Positions 38,247-47,685 of a DNA stretch of 64,000 nucleotides are shown in pieces. The DNA is taken from NCBI RefSeq assembly GCF_902506505.1, contig NZ_LR733406.1:1696017-1760016 (forward strand). Direction: 5' to 3'. Under the pieces are notes generated by a model. The model was given only the letters and a program-made list of their open reading frames with translations. It did no database searches and was not told the origin of the DNA. Both the position numbers and the translations under genes were made by a program. How positions within the stretch are numbered: the stretch's first letter is position 1; every line of letters starts with the position of its first letter. The DNA comes from Pseudomonas sp. 8AS (lineage in GTDB: Bacteria; Pseudomonadota; Gammaproteobacteria; Pseudomonadales; Pseudomonadaceae).

Positions 38247-39320
38247 ATGACCGATTCAAGGCGCTGGATGTGGCTGGCCGGGCTGTTCCTCGGCGGCTGG
38301 CTGATCTACCTGCTGACCCCGATTCTTTCGCCGTTCCTGGTGGCCATGCTGCTGGCCTACCTGGGCGACCCGCTGGTCGATCACCTGGAACGGCGCAAGC
38401 TGTCGCGGACCTGGGCCGTGGTGCTGGTGTTCGGCCTGTTCAGTCTGCTGCTGCTGATTCTCCTGCTGGTGCTGCTGCCCATGCTCGGCCGCCAGCTGGT
38501 GCGCCTGTATGAGCTGGTGCCGCTGATGCTCGACCGCCTGCAGCACGAGGCGCTGCCCTGGATGCAGGCCCAGTTCGGCCTGGCCGAGGACTTCTGGCGT
38601 CTGGGCCAGCTCAAGGCGGCGCTCAGCGAACACCTGGGCAAGACCGGCGATATCGTCGGCCTGGTGCTGGCCCAGGCCACCGCCTCCAGCCTGGCGTTGC
38701 TCGGCTGGCTCGGCAATCTGCTGCTGATCCCGGTGGTGGCCTTCTACCTGCTGCGCGACTGGGACGTGATGCTGGCCAAGCTGCGCGGCCTGCTGCCGCG
38801 CGCCCGTGAGGGTTTCATCGTGCGCCTGGTCGGCGAGTGCCATGAGGTGCTCGGCGCCTTTATCCGCGGGCAGTTGATGGTGATGCTGGCGCTGGCCGGC
38901 ATCTACGCCGGCGGCCTGATGCTGGTCGGCCTGGAACTGGGCCTGCTGATCGGCGTGCTGGCCGGGCTGGCCAGCATCGTGCCGTACATGGGCTTCATCG
39001 TCGGCTTCGGCGCGGCGCTGGTGGCGGCGCTGTTCCAGTTCGGCGGCTTCGAGCTGTACCCGCTGGTCGGCATCGCCGTGGTCTTCGGCATCGGCCAGCT
39101 GCTCGAAGGCATGCTGCTGACCCCCTGGCTGGTCGGCGACCGGATCGGCCTGCACCCGGTGGCGGTGATCTTCGCCATCCTTGCCGGCGGCCAGCTGTTC
39201 GGCTTCACCGGCGTGCTACTGGCCCTGCCTGTGGCGGCGATCATCATGGTTTTGCTGCGCCATGCTCATGATTTCTATAAACAATCAGACACCTATGGCG
39301 CAGATAGGTTAAGTGAATGA
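38247..39320 (+). CDS. perM: AI-2E/PerM family membrane transporter with element-supplied 3' end
   Basis: About 357 residues beginning MTDSRRWMWLAGLFLGG; an ATG 24 bp upstream is also possible. Eight or so membrane helices of the AI-2E transporter family are present, with EGMLLTPWLVGDRIGLHPVAVIFA near the C-terminus. The last residues (YKQSDTYGADRLSE) follow the point where a roughly 1.06-kb element has inserted. A second in-frame 3' end reading DYKLSDLYGEPGGGSEEPPN lies at 40328-40399 and overlaps the hda start. The encoded protein is probably functional, since only the tail beyond the last helix differs. The substrate in Pseudomonas is unknown. Confidence 0.88.
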   Translation: MTDSRRWMWLAGLFLGGWLIYLLTPILSPFLVAMLLAYLGDPLVDHLERRKLSRTWAVVLVFGLFSLLLLILLLVLLPMLGRQLVRLYELVPLMLDRLQHEALPWMQAQFGLAEDFWRLGQLKAALSEHLGKTGDIVGLVLAQATASSLALLGWLGNLLLIPVVAFYLLRDWDVMLAKLRGLLPRAREGFIVRLVGECHEVLGAFIRGQLMVMLALAGIYAGGLMLVGLELGLLIGVLAGLASIVPYMGFIVGFGAALVAALFQFGGFELYPLVGIAVVFGIGQLLEGMLLTPWLVGDRIGLHPVAVIFAILAGGQLFGFTGVLLALPVAAIIMVLLRHAHDFYKQSDTYGADRLSE

Positions 39321-39323
39321 TTT

Positions 39324-39482
39324 TTAAGGGTTTTTGTCTTTTCTCTTTTCGTGGGTGTCGAAACCATCCAGCGGATTCAAGCGCAGCGCATCGCGCAGAT
39401 GGGCGGGAGAAAGGTGCGCATAGCAAGCGGAGCAATCGCGCCGGAATGTGGACAGACAAGCCCGGAATATGACGAGGCCCAT
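39324..39482 (-). pseudogene. Fragment resembling the C-terminus of a tyrosine recombinase
   Basis: A 52-codon frame ending at 39324. Its last part, YAHLSPAHLRDALRLNP followed by a basic tail, resembles the RYAHLSPEHL block that holds the nucleophilic Tyr at the end of phage-type integrases. The residue before the Tyr is Cys instead of Arg, and the preceding 19 residues show no integrase similarity, so only a truncated 3' end remains. It points toward the left boundary of the element, the usual position of an integrase next to its att site. Confidence 0.5.
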
Positions 39483-39564
39483 TCAAACTTGCCCAATCAA
39501 AACGCGGGATAGCGATTAGCAAGGAAGTAGCTAGGCGCTGGATTGCCCGAAGGAGATAGAAAGG

Positions 39565-40218
39565 ATGAGAGCGGACTGGGATGACGCCCCGAGTCGTGTA
39601 CGACGCAGGAGGAACGAATTTCTGCGAATGGGGATGGCGCTTGCCACAGGCTGTGCAATAACAGCGTCGATACTGTTTGTAGGTTCGAAGCTTATAAAGG
39701 GCGAAACACCGCCCCCAGCCGAGCCCGAACCACAAGAGCAGTTCGCGCCTAGGTACGATCTCAACGAAACCCCCAAGCCGTCCAGGCCAACCCCGGATGA
39801 ACTGTTTTGGGCTAGCCAGCAAAAAAAACAGCAGCCAAAGCAAACCGTGTTTAACGACAACAACTACACCCCGAAAGGGGCAGTGAACGTTGTGAGCACA
39901 GAGGGAATACGGCAATCGTCCGCCTATCAGAGCAGCGGAAAACAGGAAAGCCAGACACGCCAGAAAACTGTTGACCATGAGTGGCACGTAATCAAAGCGT
40001 GGAGCGGCGAATGGAGCTATCGAGCAACATGGACAGCAATTAACAACCGCATTGATAGCAGCACCGTGTGTTCAAATCACAAACGCGGATCAATCGAGTA
40101 CCGCGAATGCAGAAAAGGCGCCAAGCAGTTTTTCCGTGAACAATGCCGAAGAGACCATAGCGAACGCCTAAAAGAACGGTACTGCTCAGCAGCCAACAGC
40201 TTTAGCCCCATGGGTTAA
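39565..40218 (+). CDS. Unknown membrane-anchored protein carried by the element
   Basis: 217 residues beginning MRADWDDAPSRVRRRRNEF, with AAGGAG 8 bp before the ATG. I do not recognise the family. It has a short basic N-terminus, one membrane segment (about 21-43), a Pro/Glu-rich linker (about 47-75), a Gln/Ser/Asn-rich region, and a C-terminal domain with Trp pairs (HEWHVIKAWSGEWSYRATW) and four cysteines (VCSNH, RECRKG, REQCRRD, RYCSAAN). A type II topology with a disulfide-bearing periplasmic domain is likely. Codon use and base composition differ from its neighbours, indicating transfer. It is the only cargo gene. Confidence 0.7.
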   Translation: MRADWDDAPSRVRRRRNEFLRMGMALATGCAITASILFVGSKLIKGETPPPAEPEPQEQFAPRYDLNETPKPSRPTPDELFWASQQKKQQPKQTVFNDNNYTPKGAVNVVSTEGIRQSSAYQSSGKQESQTRQKTVDHEWHVIKAWSGEWSYRATWTAINNRIDSSTVCSNHKRGSIEYRECRKGAKQFFREQCRRDHSERLKERYCSAANSFSPMG

Positions 40219-40219
40219 C

Positions 40220-40239
40220 TGTCGAAAAAGTGTCGAAAA
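40220..40239 (+). repeat. Paired TGTCGAAAA direct repeats near the right boundary
   Basis: TGTCGAAAA occurs at 40220 and again at 40231, an 11-bp period, with a related TGTCGAAA at 39356-39363 near the left boundary. Short direct repeats near att sites with helical phasing suggest arm-type recombinase sites; this is inference. Confidence 0.45.
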
Positions 40240-40327
40240 CACTGAACCGCGAAGAACCACGTAGCAGGGTCAAGGAAAGCTAAGTACCTGAATTGACGGG
40301 AAAAGACCCGCAATGACAGGGCGCGCC

Positions 40328-40399
40328 GAAGACTATAAACTTTCCGACCTCTATGGTGAGCCCGGAGGCGGTTCTGAGGAACCGCCCAACCCTGCATGA
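40328..40399 (+). pseudogene. Displaced original 3' end of perM
   Basis: Read in frame this gives EDYKLSDLYGEPGGG through SEEPPNPA and a TGA that overlaps the hda ATG as ATGA. It matches the perM tail (DFYKQSDTYG) at the insertion point. The 4-bp overlap with hda shows this was the native end of perM before the element integrated. It is no longer attached to a start codon. Confidence 0.75.
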
Positions 40400-41100
40400 T
40401 CCCGATTCAGCTGCCCCTGGGGGTGCGTCTGCGTGACGACGCCACCTTCGCCAACTACTATCCCGGCGCCAACGCCGCGGCCCTCGGCTATGTCGAGCGC
40501 CTGTGCGAGGCCGATGCCGGCTGGACCGAAAGCCTGATCTACCTCTGGGGTAGTGAGGGGGTGGGGCGCAGCCATCTGCTGCAGGCGGCCTGCCTGCGTT
40601 TCGAGCAGCGTGGCGAGGCGGTGGTCTACCTGCCGCTGGCCGAAGTGGCCGACTACGGCCCCGAGCTGCTCGACAACCTGGAGCAGTGCGAGCTGGTCTG
40701 CCTGGACGACCTGGAGGCGGTGGCCGGCCGGCCCGAGTGGGAAGAGGCGCTGTTCCACCTGTTCAACCGCCTGCGTGACAGCGGTCGGCGTCTGCTGATC
40801 GCCGCTGCCGCCGCACCGCGCGAACTGCCGATCGGCCTGGCCGACCTGCAGTCGCGTCTGACCCTGGCGCTGGTGTTCCAGCTGCATGCACTGTCCGACG
40901 AGGACAAGCTGCGCGCCCTGCAGCTGCGTGCCTCGCGCCGCGGCCTGCACCTGACCGACGAAGTCGGGCGCTTCATCCTCAACCGTGGCGAGCGCAGCAT
41001 GAGCGCGCTGTTCGAACTGCTCGAACGCCTCGATCAGGCCTCGCTGCAGGCCCAGCGCAAGCTGACCATTCCCTTCCTCAAGGAAGTCCTCGGCTGGTAG
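40396..41100 (+). CDS. hda: DnaA regulatory inactivator Hda
   Basis: 234 residues beginning MIPIQLPLGVRLRDDATF, containing the clamp-binding QLPLGVRL near the N-terminus. It is a short AAA+ protein with P-loop YLWGSEGVGRSHLLQAA (about residue 47), Walker B LVCLDDLEAV and a DnaA-like sensor region. It promotes hydrolysis of DnaA-ATP with the sliding clamp after initiation. It originally overlapped the perM stop; the insertion now separates it by over 1 kb from perM, leaving 177 bp of element-derived or displaced sequence upstream. Confidence 0.94.
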   Translation: MIPIQLPLGVRLRDDATFANYYPGANAAALGYVERLCEADAGWTESLIYLWGSEGVGRSHLLQAACLRFEQRGEAVVYLPLAEVADYGPELLDNLEQCELVCLDDLEAVAGRPEWEEALFHLFNRLRDSGRRLLIAAAAAPRELPIGLADLQSRLTLALVFQLHALSDEDKLRALQLRASRRGLHLTDEVGRFILNRGERSMSALFELLERLDQASLQAQRKLTIPFLKEVLGW

Positions 41101-41121
41101 CCGTTTGCCTGGCGCCGGCTG

Positions 41122-41804
41122 TTAGGCCGGCAGCGCTTCTAGCTCCGTGACAAATCCCCTGATCGCCTGTGCGCAGGCTTGTGCCCGGCTCTGCAGGACG
41201 AAGTGCGGCCCGTCCAGCGCAACCCGACGCAGATCGCTGCAGTGCCGGTTCAGGCTGGCCGCGGCGTTGCGCGAGACCAGGCGATCCTGCTGCGGCCACA
41301 GGTGCAGGGCGGGCAGGTCGAGCGGCTGAGCGGGTTCCTGCAGCCGTGCCAGGCTGTGCAGACGGGCCCGCAGCAGGGTGTCGGGCAACTGGCGGATTTC
41401 CTCGCGCAGTAGTTCGAGCAGCGCCGGGCTGGCGTTCCGGCCGACACAGAGCAGCTGCAACAGCCGCTCATGGCTGAGCAGGCGCCTGGGCAGTGGCAGG
41501 TAGCGGCTCAGTGGTAGCAGCGGGTGCGGGCGGTGGAGGAACGCGGCGGCGAAGATCACCCCGCGCAGGCCGGGCGGCTGGCGCAGGGCCAACTGGTAGG
41601 CCAGGTGTCCGGAGAAGGACTCGCCGAGCAGGACGAAGGGGCTGGCGCCGAGCCGGGGCAGCAGGGCGCTGACCAGGCTGTCGCTGTCCTGCGGACCCTG
41701 GCGTGGCAGCTCAAGCGGCACAGGCTGCAAGCCTTGCAGCCAGGGCAGCAGCGGGGCGAATAGCTGGCTGCTGCCGTTCAGGCCCGGCAGCAACAGCAGG
41801 CGCA

Positions 41805-41805
<1 letters not shown>
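41122..41805 (-). CDS. Alpha/beta hydrolase
   Basis: 227 residues beginning MRLLLLPGLNGSSQLFAP. The nucleophile elbow is GESFSGH (about residue 62), with candidate acid and base residues in LHLWPQQDRLVSR (Asp) and LDGPHFVLQ (His), a complete catalytic triad. It is cytoplasmic and the substrate is unknown. It overlaps the DUF2069 gene stop by 1 bp and belongs to the arsC-wrbA-DUF2069-hydrolase series. Confidence 0.85.
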
Positions 41806-43163
<1,358 letters not shown>

Positions 43164-43249
43164 GGATGGGTCGCATCTAGCCTGAGGTGGGCGCTATTCT
43201 ACCTGCCTCGGCGCGGATCAGCGCAGTCCAGCATGGCTAAGGAGAGGGA

Positions 43250-44473
43250 ATGCGTCAGCGCCTAGAGGATGTCACGGAGTTCTGGCGTTTCCTGGTTCAG
43301 CGCTTCTTCGCCGACCGCGCCACCCAGAGCGCCGCTGCGCTGACCTACACCACCCTGTTCGCGGTGGTGCCGATGATGACCGTGACCTTCGCCATGCTCT
43401 CGGCGATCCCGGCCTTCCAGGGCATGGGCGAGGATATCCAGAGCTTCGTCTTCCGCAACTTCGTGCCGTCGTCCGGGGCCACGGTGCAGGAGTACCTGCG
43501 CGAGTTCACCGTGCAGGCGCGCAAGCTGACCTGGGCCGGGGTGATCCTGCTGGCGCTCACCGCGTTCATGATGCTGGTGACCATCGAAAAGGCCTTCAAC
43601 ACCATCTGGCGGGTGCGCCAGCCACGCCGCGGCGTGTCCAGCTTCCTGCTGTACTGGGCGATCCTCAGCCTGGGCCCGCTGCTGCTCGGCGTGGGTTTTG
43701 CGGTGAGCACCTACATCACCTCGCTGTCGCTGCTGTCCGGGCCGCATGCGCTGATCGGCGCCAAGACCCTGCTCGGCTTCGCTCCGCTGCTGTCCAGTGT
43801 CGCCGCCTTCACCCTGATCTATGCCACGGTGCCGAATGCCCGGGTGCCGCTGCGCAATGCGCTGCTCGGCGGCCTGTTCACCGCCGTGCTGTTCGAGGTG
43901 GCCAAGGCGCTGTTCGGCCTGTTCGTCAGCCTGTTCCCCGGCTACCAGCTGATCTACGGCGCCTTCGCCACGGTGCCGCTGTTCCTGCTGTGGATCTACG
44001 TGTCCTGGCTGATCGTGCTGTTCGGTGCCGAGCTGGTGTGCAACCTGACGGCCTCGCGCCATTGGCGCCGCCGCGCGCTGCCGCGGCTGCTGGTGCTGCT
44101 GGGCATCCTGCGGGTGTTTCACGAGCGCCAGCTGCGCGGCGTGCCGCTGCGCCATGGCGACGTGCAGCGCGAAGGCTGGCTGCTGCCGGAGAACGAGTGG
44201 GAGGAAGTGCTCGACTTCCTCGAGGGCGAACATCTGGTCTGCCGGGTCAGTGGTGGCGGCGGCTGGGTACTGTGCCGCGACCTGGAGCATTTCAGCCTGC
44301 ATCAACTGCTCAGCCGCAGCCCCTGGCCGTTGCCGCGCCCCGGGCAATTGCCGGACAAGCTGGATGACGAAGTCTGGTATCCGGGCCTGCGCCGGGCGCT
44401 GGAAATGCTCCATGAGGAACAGGCCGCACTGTTCAGCGGCAGCCTGGCGCAGTGGCTGCGCAGCGCCGACTGA
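43250..44473 (+). CDS. yihY: YihY/BrkB family inner-membrane protein (once called ribonuclease BN)
   Basis: 407 residues beginning [19 protein letters not shown], with an AAGGAG Shine-Dalgarno sequence. About six membrane helices span residues 35-265, with the family motif [19 protein letters not shown] cytoplasmic C-terminal region of about 130 residues resembles a winged-helix-like extension. Function is unsettled; the earlier RNase BN assignment is incorrect. It is followed by a terminator. Confidence 0.9.
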   Translation: MRQRLEDVTEFWRFLVQRFFADRATQSAAALTYTTLFAVVPMMTVTFAMLSAIPAFQGMGEDIQSFVFRNFVPSSGATVQEYLREFTVQARKLTWAGVILLALTAFMMLVTIEKAFNTIWRVRQPRRGVSSFLLYWAILSLGPLLLGVGFAVSTYITSLSLLSGPHALIGAKTLLGFAPLLSSVAAFTLIYATVPNARVPLRNALLGGLFTAVLFEVAKALFGLFVSLFPGYQLIYGAFATVPLFLLWIYVSWLIVLFGAELVCNLTASRHWRRRALPRLLVLLGILRVFHERQLRGVPLRHGDVQREGWLLPENEWEEVLDFLEGEHLVCRVSGGGGWVLCRDLEHFSLHQLLSRSPWPLPRPGQLPDKLDDEVWYPGLRRALEMLHEEQAALFSGSLAQWLRSAD

Positions 44474-44610
44474 GGGCGGGGGCGCAGTGCTGCGCCGGGG
44501 GAGCGGAATTCGCGGTTTTTACCGTTTTATCGACATTGCCTTCACGAAAGTTTCACGGACCGGGCCATAGCCTGACTCCACTGAAATCCCCAAGATGCAG
44601 TGCTCCTTTG

Positions 44611-44639
44611 ACCCCGCCCGCGTGCGGGGTTTTCTTTTT
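44611..44639 (+). terminator. Rho-independent terminator downstream of yihY
   Basis: CCCCGC-CCGCGT-GCGGGG stem-loop followed by TTTTCTTTTT, 138 bp after the yihY stop. Confidence 0.85.
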
Positions 44640-44724
44640 CAGTGCCAGGGCAAATAACCCTGGCCGGATTCAGTCGTGCCAACCCGAGTCGGCTTCCGGG
44701 AAGGGTGGCGACCATCTACTCGCC

Positions 44725-44757
44725 TTGACGTGCATTGCACATGGCCCTCTCTAGAGT
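44725..44757 (+). promoter_or_regulatory. MerR-type promoter candidate without an attached gene
   Basis: TTGACG and TAGAGT are separated by 21 bp, too long for ordinary sigma-70 use but close to the 19-20 bp of MerR-family promoters. The spacer starts with a perfect dyad GTGCA-T-TGCAC (44730-44740). No regulator or metal-resistance gene is nearby, so it may be a relic. Confidence 0.35.
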
Positions 44758-44911
44758 CCGGACATGTCCATGCCATGGGACTCATCGAGAAACCTAAGCG
44801 GGTTAACTGGATTACCGCCGATGCCGGCTGCTCCAATGGGAGGCAGTTTCAGGGGCTGTGATGGCGCCGTGATCAGTGCGTTCGTGCTGCCGAAGGACGA
44901 GAGCGCTTTTG

Positions 44912-44981
44912 GTGGGTGCGAATTCATTCGCAATGGTGATGACTCTGTGGCGCCTGCTTTCGCGAATGAATTCGCTCCCAC
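44912..44981. repeat. Family F palindrome (GCGAATTCATTCGC type)
   Basis: Inverted arms GTGGGTGCGAATTCATTCGC and GCGAATGAATTCGCTCCCAC, a REP-like element of distinct sequence, in the gap before aroP. This is the only copy in the window. Confidence 0.8.
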
Positions 44982-45191
44982 GGAAGCATTGCGCTCTGCG
45001 TCTGCGCAACTCGCCGGCCTGAGCTCGGGGTGTATACTGCGACCCGCCCAGCATGGCTCAAGGTCAGGCGGGCCGCGGCTTATCGCTCAGAATATTTCTG
45101 CTGGATCACGAGTCCGGCGGCTCTTTCGACAGACAGGTGATCCCATGCCTTGTACTTGCCTCGCCCTCCGCCAGCCCCGGAGCCTTCGCTG

Positions 45192-46592
45192 ATGTCCGAA
45201 CATCTGCACACCGGCCCGCTCAAACGCGGCCTGAAGAATCGCCATATCCAGTTGATCGCCCTCGGTGGCGCCATCGGCACCGGCCTGTTCCTCGGCTCGG
45301 CCGGGGTGCTGCAGAGCGCCGGGCCGTCGATGATCCTCGGCTATGCGATCGGCGGCTTTATCGCCTTCCTGATCATGCGCCAGCTCGGCGAGATGATCGT
45401 CGAGGAACCGGTGGCCGGTTCCTTCAGCCACTTCGCCCACAGCTACTGGGGGCCGTTCGCCGGCTTCCTGTCTGGCTGGAACTACTGGGTGCTCTACGTG
45501 CTGGTGGGCATGGCCGAGCTCACGGCGGTGGGCAAGTACGTGCAGTACTGGTATCCGGGGATTCCTACCTGGGCCACGGCGGCGGCGTTCTTCGTGCTGA
45601 TCAACGCGATCAACCTGGTCAACGTCAAAGCCTTCGGCGAGACCGAGTTCTGGTTCGCCATCATCAAGGTGGTGGCGATCATCGGCATGATCCTGCTCGG
45701 TGGCTACCTGCTGTTCAGCGGTGCTGGCGGCGAGCAGGCCAGCATCAGCAACCTGTGGAGCCATGGCGGTTTCTTCCCCAATGGCGTCAGCGGCCTGGTG
45801 ATGATGATGGCGATCATCATGTTCAGCTTCGGCGGCCTGGAGCTGGTCGGCATCACCGCCGCCGAAGCGGATCAGCCGAAGACGGTGATTCCCAAGGCGA
45901 TCAACCAGGTGGTCTACCGCATCCTGATCTTCTACATCGGTGCGCTGACCGTGCTGCTCTCGCTGTACCCCTGGGACAGCCTGGTGCAGACCCTCACCGC
46001 CGGCGGCGATGCCTATGGCAGCAGCCCGTTCGTGCAGATCTTCTCGCTGATCGGCAGCGATACTGCGGCGCACATCCTCAATTTCGTGGTGCTGACCGCC
46101 GCGCTGTCGGTCTACAACAGCGGCGTGTACTGCAACAGCCGCATGCTCTACGGCCTGGCCGAGCAGGGCGACGCGCCCAAGGCGCTGATGCAGGTCAACA
46201 GCCGTGGCGTGCCGGTGCTGGCCATCGGCCTGTCGGCGGCGGTGACCCTGCTCTGCGTGGTGGTCAACTACCTGGCGCCGAAGGGTGCGCTGGAGCTGCT
46301 GATGTCGCTGGTGGTGGCGTCCCTGGTGATCAACTGGGCGATGATCAGCCTGACCCACATCAAGTTCCGCAAGGCCATGCAGGGCCGGGGCGTGGAGCCG
46401 AGCTTCAAGGCCTTCTGGTACCCGCTGAGCAACTATATCTGTCTGGCCTTCGTGCTGTTCATCCTCGGCGTGATGCTGCTGATTCCGGGCATCCAGGTGT
46501 CGGTGTATGCGATGCCGGTGTGGGTGCTGTTCATCTGGGGTTGCTACCGCCTCAAGCTGGCGGCCGGCGCCGCGCTACCCGGCCGGGGCTGA
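45192..46592 (+). CDS. aroP: AroP-type amino acid permease (APC superfamily)
   Basis: 466 residues beginning MSEHLHTGPLKRGLKNRH. It has twelve membrane segments and the amino acid permease signature near the N-terminus: HIQLIALGGAIGTGLFLGSA, then FLIMRQLGEMIVEEPVAGSF. Overall it resembles aromatic amino acid permeases (AroP/PheP); specificity for Phe, Tyr or Trp is likely but not proven. The ATG at 45192 is preferred over one 42 bp upstream because the upstream residues are Pro-rich and unconserved. It is followed by a strong terminator. Confidence 0.88.
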   Translation: MSEHLHTGPLKRGLKNRHIQLIALGGAIGTGLFLGSAGVLQSAGPSMILGYAIGGFIAFLIMRQLGEMIVEEPVAGSFSHFAHSYWGPFAGFLSGWNYWVLYVLVGMAELTAVGKYVQYWYPGIPTWATAAAFFVLINAINLVNVKAFGETEFWFAIIKVVAIIGMILLGGYLLFSGAGGEQASISNLWSHGGFFPNGVSGLVMMMAIIMFSFGGLELVGITAAEADQPKTVIPKAINQVVYRILIFYIGALTVLLSLYPWDSLVQTLTAGGDAYGSSPFVQIFSLIGSDTAAHILNFVVLTAALSVYNSGVYCNSRMLYGLAEQGDAPKALMQVNSRGVPVLAIGLSAAVTLLCVVVNYLAPKGALELLMSLVVASLVINWAMISLTHIKFRKAMQGRGVEPSFKAFWYPLSNYICLAFVLFILGVMLLIPGIQVSVYAMPVWVLFIWGCYRLKLAAGAALPGRG

Positions 46593-46610
46593 GCGCCACG
46601 CCCGCAAAGG

Positions 46611-46635
46611 AAGCCCGGCCCAGGCCGGGCTTTTT
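46611..46635 (+). terminator. Rho-independent terminator downstream of aroP
   Basis: AAGCCCGGCC-CA-GGCCGGGCTTTTT, 19 bp after the aroP stop and just short of the convergent gene. Confidence 0.92.
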
Positions 46636-46641
46636 CATGCC

Positions 46642-47685
46642 TCAGGGCTTGTGGTTCAGGGCCTCGGCCCAGCTGAGCAACTGCACCGGCTCGCGCTCGT
46701 CCCAGATACGCTGCCAGAGCACCAGCAGGCGCGCCGGTTCGCCCCGGCTGAAGGGCAGGCGCTCGACCTGGGCCAGCGGCTGCCAGCGGCCATCGCGCTG
46801 TTCGGCGAAGATGAAGCGGAACGGGTGGTAGCCGGTCATGCCCAGGCGCAGGTCGGTGACGATCAGCTGCTCGCCGATCCGGTCGTAGCGCAGCACGCCA
46901 TGGGTGAACCAGGCCAGCCGCGCATGCTGCGGCGAGTGGCGCAGCGCAGTGCCCAGGGCCGTGCCGCGGGGGATGCGTTCCAGCCGCGGCGGCGCGTCGT
47001 CGAGCCAGCCGACCAGGGCTTCGTGGTAGTCCTCGCCGTCCAGCACTATCACCCGCCAGAGCAGGCTGTTGAACGGCGTGGGGGTGCTGAACAGCTGTTC
47101 GGCCTGGATGCCGCGCTGGGCCAGGACCTGCTCGACCTTCTGCTCGGCCATGGCCTTGCCGCCCAGGCTGAAGGCCAGGTACAGGCTGGACAGGCCCAGG
47201 GCGCAGAGCGCCAGCCACTGCGGGCGCTCGCGCAGACCGCGGAGCAGGCCGGCAATCACCGCCACCAGCAGCGGCAGGGTATACAGCGGGTCGATGATGA
47301 ACACCGAGGACCAGGCCACCGGCGGCGTGGCCAGGGGCCAGAGCAGCTGGGTGCCGTAGCTGGTGAAGGCGTCCAGCAGCGGGTGGGTGATCAGCACCAG
47401 CCACACGGCGAGGAACAGTCGGCGCGTCGAGTAGCCGGGGTCGGGTCGCAGGCGCCTGGCAATCAGGGTGATGAACAGGGCCAGGGCGCTGAGCACCAGC
47501 AGCGAGTGGCTGAAGCCGCGGTGGTAGGTCATGTCGGCCACCGCGTCGCCGTAGTCGATCAGCACATCGAGGTCGGGCAGGGTGCCGAGCATGGCGCCGT
47601 ACAGCAGGGCGCGGCGACCCTGCCAGCGGCCGAGCAGGGCGCCCTGGATGCTGGCACCGAGTACCGCCTGGGTGATCGAGTCCAT
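46642..47685 (-). CDS. Inner-membrane metal-dependent hydrolase (YdjM/DUF457 family)
   Basis: 347 residues beginning MDSITQAVLGASIQGALLG. The N-terminal signature LGTLPDLDVLIDYGD, then HRGFSHSLLVLSAL and ITHPLLDAFTSYGTQLL, carries the His/Asp set of the LexA-regulated membrane-bound hydrolase family. About five membrane helices are followed by a soluble C-terminal half of unknown role. It converges on aroP and its substrate is unknown. Confidence 0.85.
   Translation of the reverse strand: MDSITQAVLGASIQGALLGRWQGRRALLYGAMLGTLPDLDVLIDYGDAVADMTYHRGFSHSLLVLSALALFITLIARRLRPDPGYSTRRLFLAVWLVLITHPLLDAFTSYGTQLLWPLATPPVAWSSVFIIDPLYTLPLLVAVIAGLLRGLRERPQWLALCALGLSSLYLAFSLGGKAMAEQKVEQVLAQRGIQAEQLFSTPTPFNSLLWRVIVLDGEDYHEALVGWLDDAPPRLERIPRGTALGTALRHSPQHARLAWFTHGVLRYDRIGEQLIVTDLRLGMTGYHPFRFIFAEQRDGRWQPLAQVERLPFSRGEPARLLVLWQRIWDEREPVQLLSWAEALNHKP

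Larger units (their letters stand above)
39275..40340 (+). mobile_element. Small integrative element in the perM 3' end (decayed tyrosine-recombinase type)
   Basis: The boundaries are defined by an 8-bp identity CTATAAAC at 39275-39282 and 40333-40340, within a wider similarity (CTATAAAC--TC--GAC---CTATGG) that in both places encodes YK-SD-YG in the perM frame. The interior is visibly less GC-rich than the flanks. It contains a minus-strand fragment resembling an integrase C-terminus, one unknown gene and TGTCGAAA repeats near both ends. No intact recombinase is present in the 1,058 bp, so it is a remnant or depends on a recombinase elsewhere. Confidence 0.75.
44474..44911. other. Gene-free region between yihY and aroP, left part
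   Basis: No gene is supported here. Apart from the yihY terminator it holds an elongated-spacer promoter-like site (44725-44757) and a perfect palindrome GGACATGTCC (44760-44769). A 28-codon frame following it (44776-44862, MGLIEKPKRVNWITADAGC) has no recognisable similarity. Confidence 0.5.

Noticed and set aside
39244..39987. A 247-codon minus-strand frame across the integrative element
   Set aside because: It crosses the perM end, the integrase-like fragment in another frame, and the cargo gene. The product has no family character; the plus-strand cargo gene with its Shine-Dalgarno sequence is preferred.
43250..44473. Annotation of yihY as ribonuclease BN
   Set aside because: The product is a polytopic membrane protein of the BrkB/YihY family; true RNase BN is a different, soluble metallo-beta-lactamase enzyme.
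44764..45192. A 142-codon plus-strand frame before aroP
   Set aside because: It passes through the family F palindrome and shows no domain; the 28-codon frame inside it is equally unsupported.
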